From Burkholderiales bacterium (GTDB lineage: Bacteria; Pseudomonadota; Gammaproteobacteria; Burkholderiales; Burkholderiaceae_C), in contig JACPOK010000005.1 of the NCBI GenBank assembly GCA_016191525.1, forward strand, positions 1 to 47,929: a DNA stretch of 47,929 nucleotides, given 5' to 3'. Position 1 is the first letter of the stretch; each line of letters begins with the position of its first letter. The notes under the pieces were generated by a model, which saw nothing but the letters and a program-made list of their open reading frames with translations, was not told where the DNA came from and searched no databases. This document shows, piece by piece, positions 1 through 8,270 of the stretch. Position numbers and translations under genes: made by a program.

Positions 1-139
1 CCTCAAAAGTGGGAGGCCACCATACCCGTTTACAAAGCGAACAGGAAAGTCAATGAAATCAACGGTCTACCCAGACCACCCCCGCGCCAGTGCTAGCTTT
101 GCGTACCGTCACTTATTGCACTGAAAACGAGGAGACCCC
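1..139. mobile_element. Terminal part of an IS1071-like (Tn3-family) element, left edge
   Basis: Bases 30-139 are a 110-bp terminal inverted repeat whose outer end (GGGGTCTCC when read inward on the minus strand) faces the window interior. The same 110 bp recurs inverted at 47791-47900 with only a handful of mismatches. The length and sequence match my recollection of IS1071, a Tn3-family element that flanks many catabolic clusters in Burkholderiales. Bases 1-29 are the subterminal part of the element; no usable part of the transposase is in view. The family name comes from memory of the repeat, not from a search. Confidence 0.75.
30..139 (-). repeat. 110-bp terminal inverted repeat, left copy
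   Basis: It pairs with 47791-47900 in inverted orientation. Differences are a few substitutions, for example GCAAAGC here against GAAAAGC in the right copy, and TAGACC against TAGATC. Sequence just inside the repeat (1-29) does not match sequence just inside the right copy (47901-47929). The two copies are therefore opposite ends of the element. Confidence 0.9.
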
Positions 140-181
140 GAGAAGGTGTCGGGGGAAGTCGCCCACCTGTTTTGAGTTGAC

Positions 182-370
182 ATGGCCCATTTCGGCATCA
201 CGTTTTTCCTGTCCAACGGCCTCTATGGCCAGCGTCCCTGGCACCACTTCGATCTGCACTGGGCAGCCCCCGGGTGGCTTTTCGTAGAGGTGGGTTCCTA
301 TACGTTGGAGATTGAACATCCGCAGCTCCCGGCCCTGCATCAGGCTGGAACCACCAAGATCAAGGAGTAA
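182..370 (+). CDS. Small hypothetical protein upstream of the integrase
   Basis: This 62-residue reading frame ends two bases before the GTG start of the integrase gene, and the integrase ribosome-binding site (AAGGAG, 362-367) lies inside its last codons, so the two would be translationally coupled. It has no recognisable domain; it is rich in aromatic residues and His, with several Trp. An in-frame stop lies just upstream of the ATG, and no strong ribosome-binding site precedes it. An overlapping minus-strand frame exists (113-340), but its C-terminus is encoded by the IS1071 repeat, which makes it less credible. It could be an accessory gene of the original island or a chance frame. Confidence 0.4.
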   Translation: MAHFGITFFLSNGLYGQRPWHHFDLHWAAPGWLFVEVGSYTLEIEHPQLPALHQAGTTKIKE

Positions 371-647
371 CTGTGCAAGTTCGCTACTACGAGAAGAACG
401 GCAAGACCTGGGCCGACTTTAGGATCAATGACGTGCGCAAGCGCATGACCACCGGCGTCACCTGGGGTAACCAGAAGGCGGCGGAGCTGGCCATGCCCGG
501 CGTCATTGCCCGCGCAATGAAGGAAATGGAAGAGGCCGCGAATGCGCCGGCCGGCAAGAAGGACACCATCAAGGTGGAGAAGAAGCCGTCCTCGGGTTGA
601 ATCGCCCCGGGTTTTCAGGAGGCTCAAATCTCTGAGAGGATTGAGCC

Positions 648-971
648 ATGAAGAAGTCGAACAAGTTCTCACCTGAGGTCCGTGAGCGGGCTGTGAGGAT
701 GGTGCAGGAGCACAAGGGGGAGTACCCATCGCTTTGGGCAGCAGTCGAATCGATTGCGCCCAAGATCGGATGCGTGCCGCAAACGCTGCTGGAATGGGTC
801 AAGCGGGTAGAGGTCGATGCGGGCGTCCGTGAAGGCGTCACGACGTCCGAGGCGCAGCGGGTCAAGGACCTGGAACGCGAGGTCAAGGAGCTGCGCCGGG
901 CTAACGAGATCCTGAAGCTGGCGAGCGCGTTTTTCGCCCAGGCGGAGCTCGACCGCCGACTGAAGTCCTGA
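648..971 (+). CDS. IS3-family transposase OrfA
   Basis: This 107-residue protein starts at an ATG in the sequence GAGCCATGAAG. The N-terminal half is a helix-turn-helix of the IS3/IS911 OrfA type ([13 protein letters not shown], then [22 protein letters not shown]), which binds the element's terminal repeats. The C-terminal half is a leucine-zipper-like coiled coil ([21 protein letters not shown]) used for multimerisation. The frame overlaps the start of the OrfB frame, which lies in the -1 register, as expected for programmed frameshifting to an OrfAB fusion transposase. Confidence 0.92.
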   Translation: MKKSNKFSPEVRERAVRMVQEHKGEYPSLWAAVESIAPKIGCVPQTLLEWVKRVEVDAGVREGVTTSEAQRVKDLEREVKELRRANEILKLASAFFAQAELDRRLKS

Positions 972-1879
972 ACGACTTCGTCGATCAGCACCGCGTCACG
1001 CACGGGGTCGAGCCGATCTGCAAGGCACTGCAGATCGCCCCGTCGGGATATTGGCGCCATGCAGCGCTGCTGCGCGAGCCGGACAAGCGATGTGCCCGGG
1101 CCCGTCGCGACGAGGCCCTGGCGCCGCAGATCCAACGCGTCTGGCAAGCCAACATGCAGGTCTATGGCGCCGACAAGGTCTGGAGGCAGCTTGCACGCGA
1201 GGGGACGGTGGTAGCCCGTTGCACGGTGGAGCGGCTGATGCGGCGCCTCGGACTGCGCGGGGTGAGGCGCGGCAAGGTCGTGCGCACCACGATCAGCGAC
1301 AGCAAAGCGCCATGCCCACTGGACCGAGTCAACCGGCAGTTCCGGGCAGAGCGGCCAAACCAGCTGTGGGTCAGCGACTTCACCTACGTATCGACCTGGC
1401 AGGGCTGGCTGTACGTGGCCTTCGTCATCGACGTGTTCGCCCGTCGCATCGTGGGCTGGCGGGTGTGCAGTTCAATGCGAACGGACTTCGTGCTGGATGC
1501 CTTGGAGCAGGCTCTGTATGCCCGTCAACCTGAACGCGATGGCAGCCTGGTATGCCACTCCGATCGTGGGTCGCAATACGTCAGCATCCGCTACACCGAG
1601 CGGTTGGCCGAAGCTGGCATCGAGCCGTCCGTGGGCAGCAAGGGCGACTCCTATGACAACGCCTTGGCCGAGACCATCAACGGGCTGTACAAGGCCGAAC
1701 TGATCCACCGTCGGGCACCCTGGAAAACCAAGGAATCGGTCGAGCTGGCCACGCTCGAATGGGTGTCCTGGTTCAATCACCATCGGCTGCTCGAACCGAT
1801 CGGCTACATACCGCCGGCGGAGGCTGAGGCAAACTACCACCGGCATCTCGCCAATCAGGCCACCACGGTGGTGGTCTGA
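968..1879 (+). CDS. IS3-family transposase OrfB (DDE integrase domain)
   Basis: The catalytic half of the IS3 transposase lies in the -1 frame relative to orfA. No conventional start is obvious, so the given left end marks only where the frame leaves orfA; the usual product is an OrfAB fusion made by ribosomal frameshifting. The frame contains an HTH_21-like segment followed by the rve integrase core. The acidic triad is visible as D in VSDFTYV, D in HSDRGSQY and E in [16 protein letters not shown], and the spacing between the last two acidic residues is normal for the family. There are no internal stops, so the enzyme should be functional. Confidence 0.9.
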   Translation: MNDFVDQHRVTHGVEPICKALQIAPSGYWRHAALLREPDKRCARARRDEALAPQIQRVWQANMQVYGADKVWRQLAREGTVVARCTVERLMRRLGLRGVRRGKVVRTTISDSKAPCPLDRVNRQFRAERPNQLWVSDFTYVSTWQGWLYVAFVIDVFARRIVGWRVCSSMRTDFVLDALEQALYARQPERDGSLVCHSDRGSQYVSIRYTERLAEAGIEPSVGSKGDSYDNALAETINGLYKAELIHRRAPWKTKESVELATLEWVSWFNHHRLLEPIGYIPPAEAEANYHRHLANQATTVVV

Positions 1880-2871
1880 CTTAAACCAACTGGCCTCCAC
1901 GAAACTCGGGGCGATTCAGGTTGCACGCTGAAGTCGGCCTACGACTACGCGATGAAGAACCGTGAGCAGTGGATGCAGTCGAAGGACAAGAAGAGCATTC
2001 GGACCGTGTTCGAGGCCATCATCGCCAGCCATCCGGACCTCTCTGAGGACACCGACATGGCAACCTTCACGCGCGATTTCGTGCTTGACCTCCGCGCCAA
2101 GTGGATGGAAGAGCCGGGCAAGCGCAAAGGCACCACCCTGTCGGCGAGCACCATCAACCACCGGCTGTCCATGCTGGCGGTGTTGCTGGAGCAATCCAAG
2201 CTGGCTCCGCACACGGTCAAGCATCTGTCGACCAAGGGCAACGAGCGCACCCGCCGGATTACCGACGAGGAAGTGCAACGTGGGCAGAGCTGGTTGCTGG
2301 CGAACGCCAACAACTACTCCGGCGCCGCGGACTTCTGCGACCTGATTACCGCGGGACTGGGCTTGGCGGCGCGCCAAGGGGAACTGCTGGACGTGCCATG
2401 GATCAACGTGAACCTGATCGGCGACATGCCGACCATCAAGTTCGACGACACCAAGAACGGCACAAGCCGCACGGTGCCCCTGCCGGCGTCCGTTCTGACC
2501 CTGCTGGAACGCCGCAAGCACGTCAAGCCGGGTCCCTTCGGTAACCTGAACACCGACCGGTGTACGAAGCTCTGGAACTTGATGAAGGCCGGCATCGGCA
2601 TCCCCGAGGACGATGAGGAGTTCGTCTTCCACGCGCTTCGCCATGAGGGTCTGTCGCGCCTGGGCGATGGTGACACCAACGCCTTTACGATCCAGGCCAT
2701 CGCAGGACACGCCAACGTTACCACCACCCAGCGGTACGTGCACAACTCCACGGCTGCCATGGCCCGCGCGATGGGCGTCAACAAGCCCTCCGCAGGGCCT
2801 CAGGCAGGGGTATAAAACGTCCCTGTTCCAGGACCGTCCGCTATCGGCAACGGATGCTGAAGGCGGAAGAT

Positions 2872-2919
2872 GGACTGTTAATCCGTAGGTCCCTGGTTCG
2901 AGCCCAGGTCGGGGAGCCA
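2872..2919 (+). other. 3' fragment of tRNA-Asn (GUU), probable attachment-site core
   Basis: These 48 nt match the 3' portion of a bacterial tRNA-Asn: anticodon stem-loop with GTT anticodon (GGACTGTTAATCC), variable loop, T arm containing GGTTCGAGCCC, and an acceptor strand ending GGGGAGCCA. Upstream bases 2816-2871 do not supply the D arm or 5' acceptor strand, so this is not a complete gene. Such 3' fragments are the identity segments used by tRNA-targeting tyrosine recombinases, and the split integrase gene ends 56 bp upstream. Confidence 0.85.
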
Positions 2920-2965
2920 AAGACAGCAAGGTAATCAGCGGTAGCACCCACTAACCGCAACTCTC

Positions 2966-3017
2966 AAAACCCCCTAGTGGTGCCATCTTGGTGCCATTTC
3001 AGGGGGTTTTTCTTTTT
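2966..3017 (+). terminator. Terminator-like hairpin with T-rich tail
   Basis: AAAACCCCC (2966-2974) pairs with GGGGGTTTT (3002-3010), followed by a T-rich run to about 3017. The loop is long (27 nt) and contains two GGTGCCA repeats. It could end transcription from the integrase side or be part of the attachment region. The stem is clear but the long loop lowers confidence in a simple intrinsic terminator. Confidence 0.5.
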
Positions 3018-3154
3018 GACCCAATCTCGGCTTCGGCTCCGAAAACACAGCTGACGATGCTGGTAGTTCGCGGTGCCACGCGGTGCCACCTGGTGCCAAA
3101 CCTGGTGCCACATTTGACCTGTTTCCGGGCTTTCTCGTTCAGGTTTGGTGCCGC
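2978..3154 (+). repeat. Phased GGTGCCA direct repeats, candidate integrase arm-binding sites
   Basis: Perfect GGTGCCA copies start at 2979, 2990, 3072, 3082, 3092 and 3104, and a degenerate copy (GGTGCCG) starts at 3147. Spacings within the two clusters are 10-12 bp, about one helical turn. Clusters of short direct repeats beside a tRNA-fragment core are typical of the arm-type sites bound by the N-terminal domain of tyrosine recombinases. No coding explanation is apparent. Confidence 0.65.
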
Positions 3155-3159
3155 GCCTC

Positions 3160-4191
3160 CTTCCTCTGTTGGCAACTGTTGCAAAATCAGTGACGGACTA
3201 ACGGCAAGTTCCCCGTGCCTTGCACATGCTCACTCCGTGCGGCGCCGTCCGGCTGCCCAGCCTTTCTCATCCCTAGACGAGATGTCGCAGTAGGTTGTTG
3301 ATCCGTCCGGGACCTGGGACCTGTGGTTAGAACCGGAATTGCGCCTATCTGCAGTTGACCGGTTGTGCGCCGACCAGTGCCTTCGCGGTCGCGGTCAGCA
3401 CGGGCCTCCAAGCGCGCCTGTTTGAGAAGAATTTGGGCCGTTGGGTCGACTTCGCCCCGGGCGTTATGACCACTCTGGCCGCTGCGCTCGCCAGCTTCGT
3501 GACCGCCCTCCTCCGTGCGGTGCATCCGCCCGTTCGCCGGCGGCTACGCGGCCTTGGATCTTCCCTTGCACTGCGGTGCGTGGCGACATACCTGCTAGCT
3601 GCTCCGGGGTCGCGTTCAGCTGCTCGCAGTGACTTCAGCGCTTCGGGAGCGCTGTAGGCCACGCCGCACAGATCAAGGCCAGTCCTAAACGCTGTTTCAG
3701 CCGCGAGTCGTCTTTTCGCTGCTCTGCCGAGCTGAAGAGTCACCCGGGGCCGCCTGCCTTTTCTACCGACCAAATCGCAAGTTCGAAGGCGCGCCGCATC
3801 GCGGCACCGGGTGCGTAACCGATCACAGATACCAGGCGACCGGCGCACACGAAGACTGCTGGTCGCGCGCTCCACGCGTAGAGGGAAGACCGGCACCTGA
3901 TGCCGCAGATAGAGCTGCTACGCAAGGTCGGGGCCTTCACGCAAAGGGCGCTGATTCTGACTGCCGACATCCCGCGGCACTAGGCACGAGTCGCAGCAGC
4001 TGCGGCAACTTGGCACAACGGCGCAGAGAGCTGCTGATGTTCGTCGCCGCCAACGGTGCGGACGTTTACGCGCGCTCAGGAGGTGCCGCTTCGACTGTGT
4101 CGATAAGCGGGTCTCGTCTGCATTGAAGCGGTTGCTACACCACGCAGGTCAGGACGAGGCGTCAGGACCGTTAACCATCTCAAGGATATGC
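3160..4191. other. About 1 kb without a recognisable intact gene
   Basis: Open frames exist on both strands, but they are mutually overlapping, rich in Arg, Ala, Ser and Pro, and match no family that I recognise. Minus-strand bases 3740-3970 end in a stretch resembling the start of a periplasmic binding protein (VIGYAPGAAMRRAFELA followed by VEKAGG). This might be a decayed fragment but is too weak to call. No RNA gene or regular repeat was seen here. Confidence 0.5.
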
Positions 4192-4815
4192 ATGAATTCG
4201 AATCTGGTACTGGATCCCACAGGAACAAATGTTGCGCCACGCGTGCGTTGCGGCAGCCTGCTTGAGGGACGCACAAGGGAGATCTACCTCGCACTGCACG
4301 TTCAGGAGGCAGAGCTTGAAGAGTTTGCGTTGCCGCCGGCAGCCGCCGGACTGACGTTGATGCACTCGCCGGCAGAGGTCATGTACGCGGTTGTCCGCTT
4401 GCAGAGAGGGACGCGGCAATGGCGGTTTCTTGTGCCGATCTGGTCGGAGACCGCCCTCGCCTGGCTGCGGGGTGTGGTTGCAAGTCAGTGCATTCCCCTG
4501 GCAGCGAGCGTGCCGGGGAGCGAGGAGGTCGCAATATCCCGCTGCCGGTTGGGAAGCTTGCAGCCGCACTGGCTGTCCCCCCTGGAACAGGAGTGGCCAG
4601 AACTGGCGGACGCCGACAAGTTAACGGATGTGGCTGTAGCGCTCACAAGCGTGGCGGCTCCGGAGGACCTCGGATCGCTTCTGCCTTCGTGCGGAGTCGA
4701 GGCCGTGGAACTCGTTGCGAACTGCAGCTGGCTGCAAGAGTACCTGCTCACCGCGGATCCCTCTGCGGAGGAGTTGGCCAAAGATCTGGAAATCTACTGC
4801 GAGCTTGTCGGATAG
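4192..4815 (+). CDS. Hypothetical protein, 207 residues, orphan gene
   Basis: The ATG at 4192 is preceded by AAGGA at a suitable distance and is preferred over an in-frame ATG at 4123. The product is acidic and soluble-looking, with no signal peptide or membrane segment. It has a Leu/Ala/Glu-rich body including segments such as EIYLALHVQEAELEEFALP and SWLQEYLLTADPSAEELAKD near the C-terminus. I do not recognise the family. A strong intrinsic terminator follows directly (4833-4860), and no neighbour shares its transcription unit, so it appears to be a single-gene unit. Clean framing, a good start and the terminator support a real gene. Confidence 0.72.
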   Translation: MNSNLVLDPTGTNVAPRVRCGSLLEGRTREIYLALHVQEAELEEFALPPAAAGLTLMHSPAEVMYAVVRLQRGTRQWRFLVPIWSETALAWLRGVVASQCIPLAASVPGSEEVAISRCRLGSLQPHWLSPLEQEWPELADADKLTDVAVALTSVAAPEDLGSLLPSCGVEAVELVANCSWLQEYLLTADPSAEELAKDLEIYCELVG

Positions 4816-4832
4816 CTCTCTGGTCAATTAGC

Positions 4833-4860
4833 AAAGGACCCCGCTTGGGGTCCTTTTTTT
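4833..4860 (+). terminator. Rho-independent terminator
   Basis: AAAGGACCCC (4833-4842) and GGGGTCCTTT (4847-4856) form a perfect 10-bp stem with a 4-nt loop and run into a stretch of T (to 4860). It lies 17 bp after the stop of the orphan gene at 4192-4815. Confidence 0.93.
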
Positions 4861-4885
4861 GGACATCCGACCGCGCGTCTGACCA

Positions 4886-5043
4886 GTGCCCGTCCAGTCG
4901 TCGCATCAGGGAACCTGGGCCGCCAAGCTGCCGTTGTGCGTCCACGCGGCATGCTGGGGCGGGCGCCGCGTACGGTCCCACTGTCCGGCATCTGCCACTT
5001 GACCTCGTCGAGCCGGCGGTGCATCTCGGGTGTTCCGCAATCC
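4886..5043 (-). pseudogene. Duplicated 3' tail of a VOC-family gene
   Basis: These roughly 158 bp are a diverged copy of 13213-13372, the end of the VOC-family gene at 13232-13777. On the minus strand the fragment still reads PEMHRRLDEVKWQMPD, matching PEMHRRLDQVKWQMLDEWD of the intact gene. The rest of the gene is absent and the frame is broken after this motif. It is either a remnant of a second VOC gene or a fragment moved here by recombination. It lies between the terminator at 4860 and the cupin gene. Confidence 0.8.
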
Positions 5044-5208
5044 CGGTTTCCGCCACTGCCGGCTCCCCCATAGTTCTGCGCGAAGCCACTTGTGTTTACG
5101 TCGATACCATCCTATCGTTATCCAGTACTATTCCGTAGTTGCAATTCGAAGTGGCTCAGCGGAGCCTGTCGCGCTCGATCTGCGCGTGAACGCTCTGGAG
5201 CAGTAACG

Positions 5209-5502
5209 ATGACAACATTACGCCCGCAGGCAGTGCCGATGGTCCAGATAGACAACAGCCGCATCTCGGTGACACAGTGGAACTTCGTTCCAGGCGCTGA
5301 GACGGGCTGGCACCGGCACGAGTTCGACTATGTTGTCGTACCGCAGTCCGATGGCCGTCTCAAGATCGAAGCTGCAGATGGCAAAACGACGATTAGCGAA
5401 CTACGCGCACATCAAAGTTACTACAGGGCAGCCGGCGTCGAGCACAACGTCATCAACGATAGTCTGGTGACGTTCGCATTTGTAGAGATAGAGATCAAGT
5501 AA
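5209..5502 (+). CDS. Small cupin-domain protein (BauB-like)
   Basis: This 97-residue single-domain cupin uses the ATG at 5209, with GGAG upstream; the frame extends further 5' but lacks a site for initiation there. Cupin motif 1 is visible as GAETGWHRHEFDYVVVP (metal ligands His, His), and motif 2 lies around YYRAAGVEHNVIN. The C-terminus FAFVEIEIK is characteristic of the small cupins annotated as beta-alanine-degradation protein BauB-like. Its reaction is unknown: such proteins may be small isomerases or accessory enzymes of amino-acid or carboxylate catabolism. It converges on the amidase gene across a perfect hairpin. Confidence 0.85.
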   Translation: MTTLRPQAVPMVQIDNSRISVTQWNFVPGAETGWHRHEFDYVVVPQSDGRLKIEAADGKTTISELRAHQSYYRAAGVEHNVINDSLVTFAFVEIEIK

Positions 5503-5672
5503 GCGCCGAGCACAACTTTGAAGGGCGTGGCGCCAATGGTCGTGCAGTCGGTGTTTGAAGCCGGGCCAGCTCGCTCCTTCCGCCGCCTTCATGATCAGCC
5601 AGTCCAGTCGCCTCGCTACAGTGCCGCGGGGATGATGTTGGCTTCTCGCCGGAACCCTCGACTGTGCGCGCT

Positions 5673-5696
5673 CCGTTGGCACCGCAGTGCCAACGG
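5673..5696. terminator. Perfect 10-bp hairpin between convergent genes
   Basis: CCGTTGGCAC (5673-5682) and GTGCCAACGG (5687-5696) form a perfect stem with loop CGCA. It lies between the cupin stop (5502) and the amidase stop (5712), where a bidirectional transcription end would be expected. There is no T-run on either side, so it may instead protect 3' ends or act with Rho. Confidence 0.5.
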
Positions 5697-5711
5697 TAGC
5701 AGCACCCTATC

Positions 5712-7079
5712 TCAATTCATCAGCGTCTCGGCCATCCAGCGCCCGATGGCCGTCGCCTGCGCGTCCTGATGCTGCTGTCCCAGGACCTGCACGCCGAGCG
5801 GAAGACCATCCAGCGCCAGCAGCGGAACGTTCACGGAAGGCGCGCCCAGCAAGGAACTAACGCAGGCGAACGACACATCGCCGGTGGGATATTTCGTGCT
5901 CCGGATCTCTTCTGCAATCGGCGCGGGACCCGGGGCGGACAGGCTGACCAAGGCGTCGCACTCGCCGGCCAGTGCCGCCAGGGCAGCTCGCGCGGCATTC
6001 CGCTGCTTCAAGTCTTCGCGGAAGTCCTGCAGGGTCAGCGCAGCACCGGTCTCGACCTGTCGAACCAGACTCGCACCCAGCGTGCCCGGGTGCTGCTCCA
6101 CCAAATTGGCTAGGCTCCAGCGCTGCTCCCAGGCGATGATGCGCAAGGAAAGTTCGGTGCCCGCGGCGATGCTACGCTCCAACGCCTCCACTGCAGCGGA
6201 ATCGCCACGTCGGATGATTTTTACCGACTCGCGTTCCAGGCTGGACAACATCGCGTCGAACGCGCGGCGCGCCCCCTCCTCCACCCGCGCCCACCCCTCG
6301 GTTTCGAGTACCACCAGGCGCTTGGGGCGCATCGGCGGGGGCGGCGTGATTTCCCCGTACAGGCCAGGATGCCCAGGGTCGCCCCCGGCCCGCAGCACAA
6401 TCTCCATAGCGGTGTGCCACATGTCCTCGGCGCAGCCCGCATGGATCCCGATGTGGGCTTGGCTGAATCCCAGTCGCTCGCCGCGGTTGATCGCCCCGTA
6501 GGTCGGCTTGAGCGCCCAGTTTCCCGAGAAACTGGCGGGCCGCAGGACGGATCCGACCAGCTGCGAGCCAATGGCCACCGGCACCATGCCGGCGCCGACC
6601 ACGGCACCCGATCCACTTGAAGACCCGCCGGGCGTCCGTCGCGGATCGAAGGGGTTGGTGGTCGGACCAGGGTCGAGGAAGCCGAGCTCTGTCGTGACGG
6701 TCTTGCCGAGCACCACGGCACCAGCGTCGCGCAAAGCCCGCACGAGCGCGCTGTCACGCTTGGGGAAGCTGCCCGCGAATGCCGGACTTCCCATCTGCGT
6801 CGGCATGTCCTTGGTCTCAATCAGGTCCTTGATGCCCACGGGCATTCCGTCGATCATGGACAAAGGCCGGCCCGATTTGTAGCGCTGCGTGGCTTCGTCG
6901 GCGGCTGCGCGCGCAATTTTCTCGTTCAGAGTGACCCACCCTCTCACCGTGGGCTCGCGGCGTGCGATGACGTCCAGGCAACGTTCCAGAAAATCGCGCG
7001 GCGTGTCTTTATTTTGGAGGAAGGCGGAGCGTGCGTCATGGAACGTCAGCGCCGGGGAGGCTTTGGGGTTGTAGCTCAA
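5712..7079 (-). CDS. Amidase signature family hydrolase
   Basis: This 455-residue member of the amidase-signature family hydrolyses amide bonds. The Ser-cisSer-Lys triad can be placed: Lys84 in VGIKDL, the Ser-rich loop GGSSSGSG (residues 151-158), and nucleophile Ser177 in GSQLVGSVLRPAS, where the more usual form is GTDTGGSIR. It starts at TTG (minus strand, 7079) with AAGGAG eight bases upstream. It lies 20 bp downstream of a Bug receptor gene on the same strand, so the two form an operon in which the receptor may capture the amide substrate or a related carboxylate. There is no signal peptide, so it should be cytoplasmic. The substrate cannot be read from sequence; indole-acetamide, nicotinamide or aryl amides are all possible. 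Confidence 0.92.
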   Translation of the reverse strand: MSYNPKASPALTFHDARSAFLQNKDTPRDFLERCLDVIARREPTVRGWVTLNEKIARAAADEATQRYKSGRPLSMIDGMPVGIKDLIETKDMPTQMGSPAFAGSFPKRDSALVRALRDAGAVVLGKTVTTELGFLDPGPTTNPFDPRRTPGGSSSGSGAVVGAGMVPVAIGSQLVGSVLRPASFSGNWALKPTYGAINRGERLGFSQAHIGIHAGCAEDMWHTAMEIVLRAGGDPGHPGLYGEITPPPPMRPKRLVVLETEGWARVEEGARRAFDAMLSSLERESVKIIRRGDSAAVEALERSIAAGTELSLRIIAWEQRWSLANLVEQHPGTLGASLVRQVETGAALTLQDFREDLKQRNAARAALAALAGECDALVSLSAPGPAPIAEEIRSTKYPTGDVSFACVSSLLGAPSVNVPLLALDGLPLGVQVLGQQHQDAQATAIGRWMAETLMN

Positions 7080-7099
7080 GCTGTGGCTCCTTTTAATGC

Positions 7100-8080
7100 T
7101 CAGTTGGCTTCAATGCCGGCGTCTTTGATCAGTTTGGTCCAGCGGCGATGCTCGTCGATGAAGAAGCCGTCGAAGGACTCCGCCGTACCAATATCCACTT
7201 GCATGCCCACGTTCGCCAATCGCTCCTTCACATCCGGCATCTGCAGCGCTTTCGCCACATCTTCGTTGATCTTGCGCACCAATGCCGGTGCCATGCCCGC
7301 CGGTGCGAACACGCCGTACCAGGCCTGCAGCTGCAAGTTCGGCAGTCCCACTTCGCGGGTTGTGGGCACGTTCGGAAAGCGCGCCACGCGCTCCGGCCCC
7401 GCTACCGCGTACGCCTTGGCCCGACCGGACGTGACGTAACTGGCCACGTTGCCCGATCCGAATTGCACCATCATGTCTACTTCCCCGCTCAGGACGCCGC
7501 CGGACGCTTCGAGGGAGCCGCGGTAGGGAATGTGGCGAACCTTGACGTTGGCCTCCTGCTTGAACATCTCGGCATACAGACTCAGGATCGATCCGAAGCC
7601 GTTGGACGAGTAGGTGAACTTGTCCGGCGATTTCCGCAGAGTGTCAAGCAGTTCGGCCATGTCCTTGGCAGGAAGGTCGGCCCGCCCCAGAATCACCACT
7701 GGAAGGCTGCCGACCTTGGCTACACGCGTGAAGTCCTTGACCGGGTCCAGCCGTGCGTTCTTGTTCAGGGCGGCAAGAGTTGCCAGTTCGTTGTAGGACA
7801 CGAGCAGCGTGTGGCCGTCCGGCGCCGCGCGCGCGACAAACTGAGAGCCGAGCAGGGAGCCGGCGCCTGGACGGTTTTCTACGATCACTGGCTGCTGCCA
7901 CAGCTGGGACAGCTTAGGGCCAATAAGCCGGCCCACAATGTCCGCCGTCCCGCCGGGAGGGGTGGGGACGATCAGCGTTACCGGTTGGCTGGGAAAGGAT
8001 TGCGCACTAGCGGACGTGCTGACCATGATCCCCAACGCCACTGTGGCAAACAGGCCGGAGAGTGTCTTTCGAAAAATCAT
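7100..8080 (-). CDS. Bug-family (TctC-like) solute-binding receptor
   Basis: This 326-residue periplasmic receptor has a clear signal peptide (MIFRKTLSGLF..., cleavage near SASA-QSFP). Family landmarks are the N-terminal strand with PVTLIVPTPPGGTADIVGR, the VENRPGAGSLLG loop, a central AEMFKQEANVKVRHIPYRGS motif and a C-terminal KLIKDAGIE ending. Bug proteins bind carboxylates or other small ligands. The gene precedes the amidase in an operon (20-bp gap). No TctA/TctB permease genes are nearby, so it is an orphan receptor that would need a permease encoded elsewhere or serve as a sensor. Confidence 0.93.
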   Translation of the reverse strand: MIFRKTLSGLFATVALGIMVSTSASAQSFPSQPVTLIVPTPPGGTADIVGRLIGPKLSQLWQQPVIVENRPGAGSLLGSQFVARAAPDGHTLLVSYNELATLAALNKNARLDPVKDFTRVAKVGSLPVVILGRADLPAKDMAELLDTLRKSPDKFTYSSNGFGSILSLYAEMFKQEANVKVRHIPYRGSLEASGGVLSGEVDMMVQFGSGNVASYVTSGRAKAYAVAGPERVARFPNVPTTREVGLPNLQLQAWYGVFAPAGMAPALVRKINEDVAKALQMPDVKERLANVGMQVDIGTAESFDGFFIDEHRRWTKLIKDAGIEAN

Positions 8081-8270
8081 TGCGAACTTTCAGAGGGTTA
8101 AAGATACGGTTCTCGTCCTGGGTTCAGCGTTGGTGTCGCATCGCCCCCGTCGTTGTAGCAAGGCAGCTTCACTTGTGTGTTTGCAGCATAGGTCTTCTCC
8201 AGTTTGATGCGTGATGATCCAAGTGAACACTAGAATTGTCGACGTAGCCCGGCCGGCCCTGCCCCAGTGC

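Larger units (their letters stand above)
598..1918 (+). mobile_element. Complete IS3-family insertion sequence (1321 bp)
   Basis: The ends are imperfect inverted repeats beginning TGAATCGCCCCG, read from 598 on the plus strand and from 1918 on the minus strand. The element is flanked by a 3-bp direct repeat GGT (595-597 and 1919-1921), the duplication size expected for IS3-family transposition. It contains two overlapping frames in the usual orfA/orfB arrangement with a complete DDE triad, so it looks intact and recent. It interrupts the integrase gene in its own orientation. The exact IS name cannot be given without a database comparison. Confidence 0.93.
373..2815 (+). pseudogene. Tyrosine recombinase (integrase) split by an IS3-family element
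   Basis: The gene is in two parts, 373-597 and 1922-2815. Removing the insertion sequence (598-1918) and one copy of the GGT target duplication restores one uninterrupted frame of about 372 codons, typical for island and phage integrases. The N-terminal part (GTG start, AAGGAG five bases upstream) begins like an arm-binding domain. The C-terminal part carries the catalytic core: the first Arg in LAARQGELLDVPW, the box HALRHEGLSRL, and a C-terminal GHANVTTTQRYVH with the nucleophilic Tyr. A tRNA-Asn fragment 57 bp downstream fits a tRNA-targeting enzyme. The C-terminal part has an internal ATG at 1952, but it would lack the arm-binding domain, so integration activity is probably lost. Confidence 0.88.

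Noticed and set aside
2872..2919. Complete tRNA-Asn gene
   Set aside because: Only the anticodon arm to 3' end matches; the D arm and 5' acceptor strand are not present upstream, so it is an att-type fragment.
1916..2947. 343-codon minus-strand frame opposite the integrase
   Set aside because: It lies antisense to the integrase catalytic region and covers the tRNA fragment; no family resemblance.
2978..3110. CRISPR array suggested by regular short repeats
   Set aside because: The repeat unit is only 7-8 bp with 10-12 bp spacing, far from CRISPR repeat-spacer dimensions, and there are no cas genes.
3740..3970. Possible branched-chain amino-acid binding protein fragment on the minus strand
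   Set aside because: Only about 25 residues look family-like and the rest is unconvincing; it is noted within the 3160-4191 entry rather than called as a pseudogene.
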